Part shown: positions 27,541-36,532 of the stretch, piece after piece | How the letters are laid out: every line of letters starts with the position of its first letter | How positions within the stretch are numbered: position 1 is the stretch's first letter | Origin: Blastocatellia bacterium | Lineage (GTDB): Bacteria; Acidobacteriota; Blastocatellia; Pyrinomonadales; Pyrinomonadaceae | NCBI GenBank assembly: GCA_013697915.1 | Contig: JACCVY010000155.1 | Coordinates: 1-55,284 of the forward strand | Direction of reading: 5' to 3' | Length of the DNA stretch: 55,284 bases | The notes under the pieces: model-generated | The model's database searches: none | The model's input: only the letters and a program-made list of their open reading frames with translations | What the model was told of the DNA's origin: nothing | Position numbers and translations under genes: made by a program

Positions 27541-27608
27541 ACCAGTTTCACAAAATTTTCGCGGTTATTATGATCAGATCAGGACAATATCGCAAGTCTC
27601 CATGCAAG

Positions 27609-29051
27609 CTATGGCTGCGCTCCGAGATTTCCCAGGCTCCTGGCTACCTGGTCGCGGAATCTTCGCGCGCTCGCCTTAATTTCCTGCTCATTAAGCGTCA
27701 GGAGTCGCCGGTCGCGCATCACGATGCGACCGTTAATTATTACCGTTTCTACATCATTTGCTTTGGTGGCATAAACCAGATCGGAATAGACGTTATATAG
27801 CGGGATTTGGTTCAGCGAATCGCGTTCGACAATCACCAGGTCCGCGCGCTTCCCCTTTTCGATCGAACCAATTTCGTTTTCCAGATGCAATGCCTGCGCG
27901 CCGCGAATGGTGGCCAATTCAAAAGCTTCTTGCGCCGACATTACCTTGGGATCGCCACTGAAAACTTTATGAAGTTTGGCTGCCGTATCCATCTCTTCCC
28001 ACATGTTTAGGTCGTTGTTCGACGCCGCTCCGTCCGTTCCCAGGCCCACCAGCAAGCCGCGCTTTAGCATCTGCGGAACTGGGGCCACACCTGAAGCGAG
28101 TTTCATATTCGATTGCGGGTTATGAACAATTCCGACGCCGATTTTCTTCAGAAGATCGAGTTCTTCTTCGCTTGGCCAAACAACGTGCGCCGCGATTACC
28201 TTGTTGCTGAGAAAGCCAATGCGCGCCAGATAGTCGATAGGACTGGCTCCTTTAGCCTTGATGCTGTCGTCGATCTCTCGCTTGGTTTCGGAAATATGAG
28301 TAACGATAGGTGCGCCGGTGCGATCGGAAAAGGCGCGCACCGCCTTCAGGTGTTCTTCAGAAACTGTGTAAGGCGCATGCGGCGCAATAGCCGGAACAAT
28401 AAGTTCGTGCCCTTTCCACCGTTGTACAAACTTTGCTACGTAGGCCATCCCTTCAGCGTTCGTCTTGTTGTCGGCAACCGGAAAATCAATGATTGTTTCC
28501 CCGAGAACCCCGCGAACGCCTGCCTTTGCAGTTTCATCCGCAATCGCGTCTTCGAAGTAATACATGTCGCAGTAAGTCGTCGTCCCGCCGCGAATCATTT
28601 CTGCCAGGCCCAGTCGAGTTCCTGCGCGCACAAATTCTTCTGAAAGATTTTTCGCTTCGGCCGGAAACATATATTTCGTCAACCAATCCTGCAGATCGAG
28701 ATCGTCCGCCAGACCGCGAAACAAAGTCATCGGAATATGCGTGTGGCCGTTAATTAGCCCGGGAACGATTAGCTTTCCGTCCGCCTCCACTGTTTGCGCG
28801 GCCGTATATTGGGCTGAAATTTCCTTGCGCGTGCCGACGGCGACGATGCGCCCGCCTGCAACCGCGACCCCTGCGTCCTGAATGACACGACGATCCTGGT
28901 CCATCGACACGAGCGTCCCACCCAACACCAAAAGCTCAACTTGCTTCATGCGGCGGCCCCTCCGCTGAGCGCTGACAGGCAAAAAATAGGCAAAAACAAC
29001 GGCAGCTAGCGTGATTGCAACAATGGTTTTCTTTGACATGCGACTAAACAT
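27609..29051 (-). CDS. Exported amidohydrolase, cytosine/S-adenosylhomocysteine deaminase-like
   Basis: ATG 29051 is chosen (AAGG 11 bases upstream); ATG 29039 is also possible. Of 480 residues the first 30 are a hydrophobic signal (KKTIVAITLAAVVFAYFLPV, then SAQ). The metal site of the MtaD/SsnA/deaminase class is visible: NGHTHIPMTLFRG, IAPHAPYTVSEEHL, THISETKREID and GTDGAASNNDLNM. The family deaminates adenine-like or cytosine-like rings. Beside cytidine deaminase and nucleoside phosphorylases, a nucleobase or nucleoside deaminase acting outside the cytoplasm is plausible, though the substrate is not decided by sequence. Confidence 0.82.
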   Translation of the reverse strand: MFSRMSKKTIVAITLAAVVFAYFLPVSAQRRGRRMKQVELLVLGGTLVSMDQDRRVIQDAGVAVAGGRIVAVGTRKEISAQYTAAQTVEADGKLIVPGLINGHTHIPMTLFRGLADDLDLQDWLTKYMFPAEAKNLSEEFVRAGTRLGLAEMIRGGTTTYCDMYYFEDAIADETAKAGVRGVLGETIIDFPVADNKTNAEGMAYVAKFVQRWKGHELIVPAIAPHAPYTVSEEHLKAVRAFSDRTGAPIVTHISETKREIDDSIKAKGASPIDYLARIGFLSNKVIAAHVVWPSEEELDLLKKIGVGIVHNPQSNMKLASGVAPVPQMLKRGLLVGLGTDGAASNNDLNMWEEMDTAAKLHKVFSGDPKVMSAQEAFELATIRGAQALHLENEIGSIEKGKRADLVIVERDSLNQIPLYNVYSDLVYATKANDVETVIINGRIVMRDRRLLTLNEQEIKASARRFRDQVARSLGNLGAQP

Positions 29052-29075
29052 AATGGAATGCCTTGCCAAGTTTTT

Positions 29076-29492
29076 CTAATCTTTCTGCGCGCCGCTCAGA
29101 AAGCGTGCGTCGAAAGCAAGTGGTAACAATTCTTTGATTGAACACTCTTGAGTTTCGCCCTTAAGGTTACCGAGTATGATTTTCGCGTGCTTGGCAAACT
29201 CCCAAATAATCTGCCGGCACGTGCCGCATGGCGGTGTCAGCGATTCCGTATCCGCAACTATTGCCAGTTCCGCAAAGTCACGCTCGCCTTCTGACAATGC
29301 TTTCCAGATGGCTACGCGTTCACCGCACACGGTCAGACCATAACTGGCGCTTTCGACGTTGCAGCCAGTATAGATTTTTCCAGCTTCAGTTCTTACTGCG
29401 GCCCCCACCAGGAAATTTGAAAAAGGAGCGATGGAATGTAAACGAGCTGTTTTTGCTATTTCAACTAATTCCTGCAAACTCTCTTCACTCAA
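29076..29492 (-). CDS. cdd: Cytidine deaminase
   Basis: A 138-residue protein of the small tetrameric type. The zinc site reads TVCGERVAIWKA (first cysteine and catalytic glutamate) and PPCGTCRQII (two cysteines), the three-cysteine form. NFLVGAAVRTEAG and GCNVESASYG form the nucleoside-binding edge. It turns cytidine and deoxycytidine into uridine and deoxyuridine. Its start overlaps the end of udk by 4 bases, so the two are translationally coupled. Confidence 0.93.
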   Translation of the reverse strand: MSEESLQELVEIAKTARLHSIAPFSNFLVGAAVRTEAGKIYTGCNVESASYGLTVCGERVAIWKALSEGERDFAELAIVADTESLTPPCGTCRQIIWEFAKHAKIILGNLKGETQECSIKELLPLAFDARFLSGAQKD

Positions 29493-30130
29493 GATTGGCC
29501 TCCAACTGAGGTTAAAGCGCCCGCCAACCTCTCGCGAATTTTTCCACTTATCAAATCAATGCTCACTATATTATGTCCACCTTCCGGAATGATGACGTCA
29601 GCGTAGCGTTTTGATGGCTCGACAAACTGCATGTGCATTGGTCGAACCGTTCCAATGTATTGTTCGATAACCGATTCTACCGTGCGACCGCGCTCGGCTA
29701 TGTCGCGGCGCAAACGGCGGATGAAACGAATGTCGTCAGGAGTATCAACGAAAACCTTGATGTCCAACTGCTCCAGCAACCGCGGATCCGCGAAGATCAA
29801 AATACCTTCAACAATCACAATCGGCTTTGGATCGACCGCGCGCGTTTCGTTCAGGCGCATGTTTGAACGGAAATCGTAAATCGGCAGGTCTATCGCTTCG
29901 CCGGCTCTCAGTTTGCGCACATGATTGACCAGCAGATCATTATCGAGCGCGTCGGGGTGATCAAAGTTCGCGACTTGCCGGTAGTCGAGCGGCAGATCTT
30001 TTAGGTTGCGGTAATAGGAGTCCTGCTGAATGAAGACGACTTCGCTCGCCCGCACCGTCTCTAAGATACGATTCGCTACCGTCGTCTTGCCTGAGCCGGT
30101 TCCGCCGGAAATGCCGATGATTAAGCTCAA
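29489..30130 (-). CDS. udk: Uridine kinase
   Basis: The 213-residue protein has the P-loop GISGGTGSGKTTVANRI, the uridine-site segment FDHPDALDNDLLVNHV and the lid region RRLRRDIAERGRTVESVIEQY. It phosphorylates uridine and cytidine for salvage into nucleotides. It overlaps cdd by 4 bases. It provides the recycling branch opposite to the phosphorolysis branch encoded upstream. Confidence 0.93.
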   Translation of the reverse strand: MSLIIGISGGTGSGKTTVANRILETVRASEVVFIQQDSYYRNLKDLPLDYRQVANFDHPDALDNDLLVNHVRKLRAGEAIDLPIYDFRSNMRLNETRAVDPKPIVIVEGILIFADPRLLEQLDIKVFVDTPDDIRFIRRLRRDIAERGRTVESVIEQYIGTVRPMHMQFVEPSKRYADVIIPEGGHNIVSIDLISGKIRERLAGALTSVGGQS

Positions 30131-30152
30131 AAAAACTCTTCTCCAGTAGCAT

Positions 30153-30488
30153 AGACTTTAGGAAGCTCTGATTAAGTTAATCGGGCTTACCTTTCCAAAA
30201 CCCGCGTAGCGGGCGAAAGTACAGAGCCTGGGGTGGAGCGAAGCGGAACCCCAGGTTAACGTCAGGTAATAGGACCGAGCGCGCGAAGCGTGCGATAGCG
30301 CTAAGGCTACATTTATTGGATCATTTACCGCAGTCGCCCGCTTCGCGGGCTTTTGCATCATATTACAATGATCCTGGGGTTCCGCTTCGCTACACCCCAG
30401 GCTTGATGCCGACGCCGCGCTTCGCAGGCTGATTACAAACTGGACTTTAGTCTGTGCCAGCTTTGGTTGCCTGAACCACAGGCTAAAG
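30153..30488. repeat. Intergenic block of palindromic repeats
   Basis: The gap between the purine phosphorylase gene and udk holds no gene but several repeats. Two 29-base hairpins that begin CCTGGGG and end CCCCAGG (30227-30255 and 30373-30401) are inverted copies of each other with one mismatch. Between them lies GCCCGCTTCGCGGGC with TTTT (30338-30356), a possible plus-sense terminator. AGACTTTAGGAAGCTCTG (30153-30170) and a CTTTAGTCTGTGCC piece (30446-30459) match repeats elsewhere in the window (48170-48200 and 17713-17790). Confidence 0.75.
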
Positions 30489-31352
30489 TCAGTTCTTCGA
30501 CGGCAGTTTGGCAATGATTCGTCTCAGCAACTGCGCAAATGTGGCCCGCACGCGCTCGCCAGTCTCCATTACTTCCGCGTGATTGATTAGTTGTTCACTG
30601 ATGCCGGCGGCCATGTTTGTGATGCATGAAATGCCAAGCACGTTGATGCCCATTTGCCGCGCCACAATTGCTTCAGGCACCGTGCTCATGCCGACGGCAT
30701 CAGCGCCAAACGCGCGCAACATGTGTATCTCGGCGGGCGTTTCGTAGCTGGGTCCGGCCAGTCCTGCGTAGATGCCGCGTCGAAGACTCACCCCCAATTC
30801 GCGCGCTTCTTCAATTGCCAGCTCCTGCAATTCACGCGAGTACACTTCCGTCATGTCGGGAAAGCGCGGACCAAAACGCTCGTCATTCGGGCCGCGCAGC
30901 GGGTTTACTCCCATCAGATTCAGGTGATCGCTGATAACCATCAACGCGCCCTGATTAAGTTGCACGTTGACCCCACCCGACGCGTTCGTAAGTATCAACG
31001 TATCGATACCCAGCAGTTTGAAAGTTCTAATCGGAAACGTGACTTGCTCGAGTGAGTAGCCTTCGTAAAAGTGTACGCGCCCCTGCATTGCGACCACGTT
31101 ATTTTCTTCAACCTTGCCGATAACCAAACGGCCCGCATGTCCCTGTGCTGTTGAAGACGCAAATCCGGGAATCTCCTGATAAGGAATCGCGATAGCGTCT
31201 GCAAAGTCATCTGCAAAGCCACCCAGTCCGCTTCCCAACACCAGGGCCACCCGAGACTTGGCGCTGGTGCGCGCGCGAATCTCCTTTGCCGCACGCTCAG
31301 CGCGTGCATACAAATCCGTTTGGGCCCTGGCTTCAGACACGTTTCCATTCAT
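30489..31352 (-). CDS. punA: Purine nucleoside phosphorylase (trimeric type)
   Basis: ATG 31352 (MNGNVSEARAQ) with GGTGAG eight bases upstream is chosen over a TTG at 31370. The 287-residue protein shows the trimeric PNP pattern: VLGSGLGGFADDF (phosphate loop), MQGRVHFYEGYS, TNASGGVN, GLAGPSYETPAEIHM and DAVGMSTVPEAIVARQMG. It splits inosine, guanosine and deoxy forms with phosphate to base and (deoxy)ribose 1-phosphate. It lies 29 bases after the permease gene and belongs to the nucleoside uptake operon. Confidence 0.92.
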   Translation of the reverse strand: MNGNVSEARAQTDLYARAERAAKEIRARTSAKSRVALVLGSGLGGFADDFADAIAIPYQEIPGFASSTAQGHAGRLVIGKVEENNVVAMQGRVHFYEGYSLEQVTFPIRTFKLLGIDTLILTNASGGVNVQLNQGALMVISDHLNLMGVNPLRGPNDERFGPRFPDMTEVYSRELQELAIEEARELGVSLRRGIYAGLAGPSYETPAEIHMLRAFGADAVGMSTVPEAIVARQMGINVLGISCITNMAAGISEQLINHAEVMETGERVRATFAQLLRRIIAKLPSKN

Positions 31353-31381
31353 CAGTTCACTCACCTGCAATACGCTGCGCG

Positions 31382-32326
31382 TTATTTTTCCTTTTGGTAT
31401 GGAATGCCCAATGCGCGCGGCGGTCGCGACGAGCCGATGAAGCCCGCGAGCACAATGATTGTCAAAAGGTAGGGGACCATTTGAATAAACTGGACGGGAA
31501 TATCATCACCCGGAGTTTGCCGCAACAGGGTTGCAAAGAACGCCGGCAGTTTTATCGCGCCCTGCATCTGAATCGAAACGGCTTCGGTGAAACCAAACAA
31601 CAGGCAGGCGAGCAGTGTTTGAACCGGCCGCCACTTGCCGAAGATCAACGCCGCTAAAGCAATGAAGCCGCGGCCTGACGTCATGTTTCGGGTGAACAGA
31701 GACGACTGACCAATTGACAGATACGCACCGCCCATACCAGCCAACGCGCCGGCGATCAAAACTCCCGAATAGCGAATGCGACTAACACTAACGCCGGCCG
31801 CGTCCGCCGCTTCCGGGTTTTCACCAACCGACCGGAGTCGCAATCCAAAAGGCGTGCGATACAAGACGTACCACGTGATCGGAACCATCGCGAAAGCAAT
31901 GATTATTGGCGCCCAGGGAATAAGTTGTTCTTTCGGAATCTGCGGCGTCGAACCGGAAGACAGAAATAATGCGCCACTGAGAAAACCCGGCACACCAATC
32001 ATCAGAATATTGATCGCGGTTCCGCTGACTACCTGGTCGGCTTTGTAGCGAATACAAACGATTGCGTAGATTGCAGCAATGAAAATTCCTGCGCTCATGC
32101 CGGCAAGCAAACCTATCCAGGGACTCGCCGCGCCCAGATGCAGCTTCGAGTCCGCAGCGTAGGTGACCGCCGCCGCAGTAAACGCGCCCGCCAACATTTT
32201 TCCTTCGAGCGCGATATTGATGATGCCCGAGCGTTCAGAAAACAGACCGCCAAGCGCAGCCAGGATCAAAGGCGTCGCCAGGCGCACCGTTGACCAAATC
32301 AAAGCTATGGTGAAAAGGTCTCTCAT
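31382..32326 (-). CDS. Nucleoside ABC transporter permease (NupQ/YufQ-like)
   Basis: A 314-residue BPD_transp_2 permease with about nine membrane segments. The opening ATPLILAALGGLFSERSGII followed by NIALEGKML is the signature of the second permease of BMP-dependent nucleoside transporters. GYPNIA-type and EAA-like loops appear as DAAGVSVSRIRYSGVLIAGA. It pairs with the permease encoded 5 bases upstream to form the membrane channel. Confidence 0.9.
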   Translation of the reverse strand: MRDLFTIALIWSTVRLATPLILAALGGLFSERSGIINIALEGKMLAGAFTAAAVTYAADSKLHLGAASPWIGLLAGMSAGIFIAAIYAIVCIRYKADQVVSGTAINILMIGVPGFLSGALFLSSGSTPQIPKEQLIPWAPIIIAFAMVPITWYVLYRTPFGLRLRSVGENPEAADAAGVSVSRIRYSGVLIAGALAGMGGAYLSIGQSSLFTRNMTSGRGFIALAALIFGKWRPVQTLLACLLFGFTEAVSIQMQGAIKLPAFFATLLRQTPGDDIPVQFIQMVPYLLTIIVLAGFIGSSRPPRALGIPYQKEK

Positions 32327-32331
32327 TTGAG

Positions 32332-33399
32332 TTACACCTTTGAGCGTTTGAGCAAACCAAATCTGCCGAACGGACCACGAAACAATGCTTCCGCAGCAAC
32401 GAAAAGAATCACCACGCCCTGGAGCACGTCCACGAGATCTTTGGTTACGTTGTTGGTGAAGGCATCAACAAAGATGCCGCCGCGAATCAGCATGCCAAAC
32501 AAAATTGCCGATAACAGAACTCCCACCGGATGATTGCGACCCAGCAACGCCACGGCAATACCGGTAAATCCATAGCTGGCGGAAAAACCGTCGTAGTAAC
32601 GATAACGGTAGCCCAGCACTTCGTTAATGCCGACCATGCCGGCCAGCGATCCGGAAATAGTCATCGCGATTATTATCTGCTTGCGAATCGAGATGCCGCC
32701 ATATTCGGCCGCGGTTGGATTCGACCCCGTCGCTCGCAACTCGTAGCCCCACTTTGTGCGCCAGAGAAAAAGGTAGACCAACACACAACAAACCAGCGCC
32801 AGGATGAATGCCAAATTGAGCGGGATGCGTTCCGGAAACCCGGGCAGAAATTTTCCCATGCGCGCGATGTGTGCGCCGCCACCGATCTCGGTCGTTTCCA
32901 TAATCGGATCGCCGGGCGTTTTGTAGTGGTACTGCGTGAAGTAACTGACCAGTGCGACAGCGATAAAGTTCAACATGATGGTGTTGATGACTTCATGCGA
33001 ACCAAACCGCGCCTTTAACACTCCCGGAATTGCGCCCCAGGCCCCGCCGGCGATAATTGCCGCTAAGAAACACAGCGGCAGCAGCAGCCAGGCTGACATG
33101 TGCACGAAGGTGATGCCCACCCATGCGGTTGCAAACGCCGCGACATATAGCTGCCCTTCAGCTCCGATGTTTAGCAGGCCACAACGAAAGGCAACCAAAA
33201 CGGCCAAGCCGGTAAAGATTAACGGCGTCGCATAAAAGAGTGTGTAGCCAATGCCGTCCGGCCACGACAAGGCGCTGCCGATCAGCAGCTTATACGCGAC
33301 GATTGGATCATCGCCGATGATTAGAATCAGAATTCCACCAACGATGAAAGCCGCGATGACGGCAATCAGTGGAAACATCAATTCACGCAAAAGTTTCAT
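32332..33399 (-). CDS. Nucleoside ABC transporter permease (NupP/YufP-like)
   Basis: A 355-residue permease with about ten membrane segments. FRCGLLNIGAEGQLYVAAFA and NPTAAEYGGISIRKQIIIAM are typical of the first permease of the family. It lies between the ATPase gene (66 bases away, with a short GCAATCGG-type repeat in the gap around 33431-33461) and the second permease. With BMP, ATPase and the second permease it forms an importer for ribo- and deoxyribonucleosides. Confidence 0.9.
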   Translation of the reverse strand: MKLLRELMFPLIAVIAAFIVGGILILIIGDDPIVAYKLLIGSALSWPDGIGYTLFYATPLIFTGLAVLVAFRCGLLNIGAEGQLYVAAFATAWVGITFVHMSAWLLLPLCFLAAIIAGGAWGAIPGVLKARFGSHEVINTIMLNFIAVALVSYFTQYHYKTPGDPIMETTEIGGGAHIARMGKFLPGFPERIPLNLAFILALVCCVLVYLFLWRTKWGYELRATGSNPTAAEYGGISIRKQIIIAMTISGSLAGMVGINEVLGYRYRYYDGFSASYGFTGIAVALLGRNHPVGVLLSAILFGMLIRGGIFVDAFTNNVTKDLVDVLQGVVILFVAAEALFRGPFGRFGLLKRSKV

Positions 33400-33465
33400 T
33401 TGTTGTCAGATCTCACGCTTGACCTTTTTTAATTGGCAATCGCAAATCGGCAATCGGAAATGGCT

Positions 33466-34974
33466 TCAGTGTCCGCCTGCCATTAGCAGGCCAATCTGTT
33501 CAATCGTCGCAACTTTCGGATCAACGTCGCCGACTATGCGGCCCTCGTGAATGATCAGCAAGCGATCGGCGAGCGCGGTTACTTCTTCCAACTCTGCCGA
33601 GACAAGCAATACTGCGCAACCAGCATCACGCAGGGCGACCAGCTTGCGGTGAATAAACTCGATCGCGCCGATATCAACACCGCGCGTCGGTTGCGAAACG
33701 AGCAAAAGTTTCGGATGTAGCTCAAACTCGCGACCGATGATCAACTTCTGCTGATTGCCGCCTGATAACGCGCGCGCCGGCAATTCCTGATTGGTGGGCC
33801 GCACGTCGAAGTCTTCAATTATTTGTGCCGCGCGTTTGCGGATGGCCTGGTCGTCGAGAAATACACCGGCCGTCGAAACTACAGGTTTGCGGTAATGGAC
33901 GCCCAAAATCGAATTTTCTGCAAGACTGAAATCCAACAACAAGCCGCGCCGATGTCTATCTTCGGGAATGTGAGCAATGCCAAGTTCGCGTCGCGCCCGC
34001 GCGTTAACGCGGGTGATGTCGCGGCCTTCCAGTCGAATTGCGCCGGTCAAATGCGCCGCGAGTATGAGGCCGGCAAGCGCCTCAATCAACTCCGTTTGTC
34101 CATTACCCTCGACGCCGGCGATGCCGAGGATTTCGCCTTTACGTACTTCAAAAGAAACGTCATTCACGCGCTTGGTACCGTTGCTGGTCGACACAGAAAG
34201 ATTCTTTACCGACAGCTCGGCAGTCCCAACATCTGCATCCGGCTTTTCAACCCGTAGCAATACTTCACGGCCAACCATCATGCGCGCCAGCTCCGCTGCA
34301 TTGGTATCTTTTGTCGCCACCTGACCGACGACGCGACCGTCGCGCATTACCGTTACTTCATCAGAGATGGCCAGAACCTCAGAAAGCTTGTGCGTAATGA
34401 TGACAACAGTTTTTCCCTGCTGGCGCATGCCGCGCAGGATGGCGAAAAACTCGTCAACCTCCTGTGGCGTAAGCACCGCGGTCGGCTCATCGAGAATCAA
34501 CACCCGCGCATGACGATACAAAGCTTTTAACAATTCGACGCGCTGCTGCTGACCTACCGAAAGATGTTCGATAACCGCATGTGGATTAACGGCGAGCTTG
34601 AATTCTTCTGAAAGCCCCTGAATATCGGTTGTCGCCTTGTGCAGGTCAAGCGCAATTTCGCTGCCCGGCTCGGCGCCAAGCACAATATTTTCGGCTACGG
34701 TCATCGTGCTGACGAGCATGAAGTGCTGGTGGACCATGCCAATGCCAAGGGCGATGGCATCATGAGGGCTGTTAATCTGGCGCGCTTGGCCATCGACTAT
34801 GATTTCACCGCTATCGGCTTTGTAAAAGCCGTAAGCAATACGCATCGCGGTGGACTTGCCCGCGCCGTTCTCGCCAACAATGGCGTGAATAGTGCCCGGC
34901 TTAACGACAATGTTTACGTTGTCGTTTGCAAGCACGTCACCAAATCGCTTTGTTATGTTTCTTAACTCGAGCAC
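33466..34974 (-). CDS. Nucleoside ABC transporter ATP-binding protein with two nucleotide-binding domains
   Basis: The 502-residue protein is a fused two-domain ATPase of the NupO/RbsA type. Domain 1 (1-240) has Walker [12 protein letters not shown], signature [15 protein letters not shown] and [12 protein letters not shown]. Domain 2 (255-500) has a degenerate P-loop ([14 protein letters not shown]), as usual for this class, and [14 protein letters not shown]. It energises uptake through the two permeases downstream. The gene before it in transcription order should be the BMP gene, but a decayed four-helix-bundle gene is wedged between. Confidence 0.92.
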   Translation of the reverse strand: MLELRNITKRFGDVLANDNVNIVVKPGTIHAIVGENGAGKSTAMRIAYGFYKADSGEIIVDGQARQINSPHDAIALGIGMVHQHFMLVSTMTVAENIVLGAEPGSEIALDLHKATTDIQGLSEEFKLAVNPHAVIEHLSVGQQQRVELLKALYRHARVLILDEPTAVLTPQEVDEFFAILRGMRQQGKTVVIITHKLSEVLAISDEVTVMRDGRVVGQVATKDTNAAELARMMVGREVLLRVEKPDADVGTAELSVKNLSVSTSNGTKRVNDVSFEVRKGEILGIAGVEGNGQTELIEALAGLILAAHLTGAIRLEGRDITRVNARARRELGIAHIPEDRHRRGLLLDFSLAENSILGVHYRKPVVSTAGVFLDDQAIRKRAAQIIEDFDVRPTNQELPARALSGGNQQKLIIGREFELHPKLLLVSQPTRGVDIGAIEFIHRKLVALRDAGCAVLLVSAELEEVTALADRLLIIHEGRIVGDVDPKVATIEQIGLLMAGGH

Positions 34975-34980
34975 TGGTGT

Positions 34981-35014
34981 TGTCAGTCGTCAGTTGTCAG
35001 TTGTTAGTTGCTGG
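34981..35014. repeat. Left inverted repeat beside the four-helix-bundle gene
   Basis: Units of the form GTCAGTTG and GTTAGTTG run from TGTCAGTCGTCAG to TTGTTAGTTGCTGG. An inverted, related copy lies at 35418-35456 beyond the other end of the four-helix-bundle gene. The left copy overlaps the last codons of that gene. Confidence 0.6.
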
Positions 35015-35396
35015 TGCCTGACGAATTCGAAGTCGACTGTCGTGGCCGATGGAATTCAGATAAGCATTTAGTTTTGGCCCAAGCTCATCAATGAGAGGCT
35101 TTAGGTCTCTGACCTGTTTGGCGGACAACAGATCGCGTTTGAACGCACGTCTCAACCAGTGCTTTGACTCGTTCAGTGAACCTCTTGCGATTCGCACAAA
35201 GCGTTTATTGTCAGCGAAAGTGCCTCGGCCGGTCCCTTCTGCAATATTTGCGCCGATGCTATCTACAGCTCTCACAAGTTGTTTGCCTACGGTGTCACGA
35301 GCAAAAGGGCTCCATGCAAGCACTACGATCGAAATCATCGGAAAGTTCTTCCGACAACTTATACACCCTTAAATTCTCAAAATTGGTCCGAGCCAT
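34997..35396 (-). pseudogene. Four helix bundle protein (S23/IVS-type), frameshifted
   Basis: With AGGAG eight bases upstream, ATG 35396 opens MARTNFENLRVYKLSEELSD, the usual start of the four-helix-bundle family related to proteins encoded in 23S rRNA intervening sequences. The frame then shifts by one base at about 35330-35345, and the second frame gives IVVLAWSPFARDTVGKQLVR, DSIGANIAEGTGRG and so on to 34997. Joined, about 132 residues result, the normal family length. The gene is bounded by related inverted repeats and sits between the ATPase and substrate-binding genes of one transporter operon, which suggests insertion. Function of stand-alone members is unknown. Confidence 0.8.
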
Positions 35397-35417
35397 AATG
35401 AGTCTCCTAAGGGTGAA

Positions 35418-35456
35418 CAGCAACTGACTACTAACAACTAGCGACTAGCGACTGAC
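35418..35456. repeat. Right inverted repeat beside the four-helix-bundle gene
   Basis: CAGCAACTGACTACTAACAA followed by two CTAGCGA units and CTGAC is the inverted counterpart of 34981-35014 with a few differences in unit number. It lies 21 bases before the four-helix-bundle start (in its own sense) and ends 5 bases from the stop of the BMP gene. Confidence 0.6.
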
Positions 35457-35461
35457 CGATT

Positions 35462-36532
35462 TCATTGAATCATCTTATCCGTAACCTTAATCTCGCCGCC
35501 GATGATCTTCTTTTTCGCTTCTTCAATTTGTTGAATCATTTCCGGCGTAACCAGATTCTGGTTGTTCTGGTCCATTGCATAACCGACGCCATCCTTGTCC
35601 AATCCATAAACGTGGATGCCGGCTTGAAACTGTCCCTTGACCACGTCCTCGACAATTGAATAGACCGCGTTGTCGACCCGCTTAACCATGCTGGTGAGCA
35701 CAAAGCCCGGCTTAACCATATTCTGATTTGAATCAACGCCGATTACGAAGTGGGTGGCGGCGCCATTTTGTGTGCCGGCTTGTTCAACCGCATCAAACGC
35801 TCCCAGCCCGGAATTGCCGGCGGCAGTAAAGATCACATCGGCGCCTTTGCCGATTTGCGCCAGCGCGAGTTCCTTGCCCTTGCCCGGATTGTTCCAGGCA
35901 GAGTCAGTGACGCCTACATAGTTTTGAATAACCCTGATGTTAGGATTGACGGCGCGCGCGCCTTCTTCGTATCCGCCTTCAAACCGGTGAATGAGACCAA
36001 TGTCCATCCCGCCCAAAAATCCTATCGTGCCGGTTTTGGATTTTTTCGCCGCCAGCATGCCGACCAGGTACGAACCCTCGTGTTCCTTGAACACCAGCGA
36101 AGCGACATTTGGCAGCTCGCTTACGCCGTCAACAATCGCGAAATGAATGTTTGGATATTCTTTAGCCACGCGTTCCATGATCGGCGCCTGGGCAAAACCC
36201 ACGCCGATGATCAAGTCGTAGCCGCGCTCGGCAAACGCGCGCATGGCGGGCTCAATTGAGGTTGGGTTGCCGGGTTCGATGTCGCGCAACACAATGTTGA
36301 GCGCGGGCTTGCCGCAGGGAGTTCCGTCCGGCCAGTTACCTGTCTCGGCACACTTCACACCGGCAAAAGCAGCGGCGTTGAAAGAACGATCGTCTTTGCC
36401 GCCAATATCGAACACGATGCCGACATGAATTTTCGATTTGTCGTCGGCGCTATAACTAGTGCGGTTGCAGGCTGAACCAAACAGCGCGAGCCCTAACAAG
36501 ATTGAAACGATTAACCAAAGCGCCAACTTCAT
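35462..36532 (-). CDS. BMP-family nucleoside-binding lipoprotein
   Basis: The 356-residue protein opens with a lipoprotein signal whose lipobox is LFGSAC, making C22 the lipidated residue. The mature part is a PnrA/BMP-type binding protein: GIVFDIGGKDDRSFNAAAF, GVGFAQAPIMERVAKEYP, GFLGGMDIGLIHRFEGGYEE and VIGVDSNQNMVKPGFVLTSM. The family binds purine and pyrimidine nucleosides in the periplasm and feeds the ABC importer. Its start overlaps the pdp stop by 4 bases. Confidence 0.92.
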   Translation of the reverse strand: MKLALWLIVSILLGLALFGSACNRTSYSADDKSKIHVGIVFDIGGKDDRSFNAAAFAGVKCAETGNWPDGTPCGKPALNIVLRDIEPGNPTSIEPAMRAFAERGYDLIIGVGFAQAPIMERVAKEYPNIHFAIVDGVSELPNVASLVFKEHEGSYLVGMLAAKKSKTGTIGFLGGMDIGLIHRFEGGYEEGARAVNPNIRVIQNYVGVTDSAWNNPGKGKELALAQIGKGADVIFTAAGNSGLGAFDAVEQAGTQNGAATHFVIGVDSNQNMVKPGFVLTSMVKRVDNAVYSIVEDVVKGQFQAGIHVYGLDKDGVGYAMDQNNQNLVTPEMIQQIEEAKKKIIGGEIKVTDKMIQ

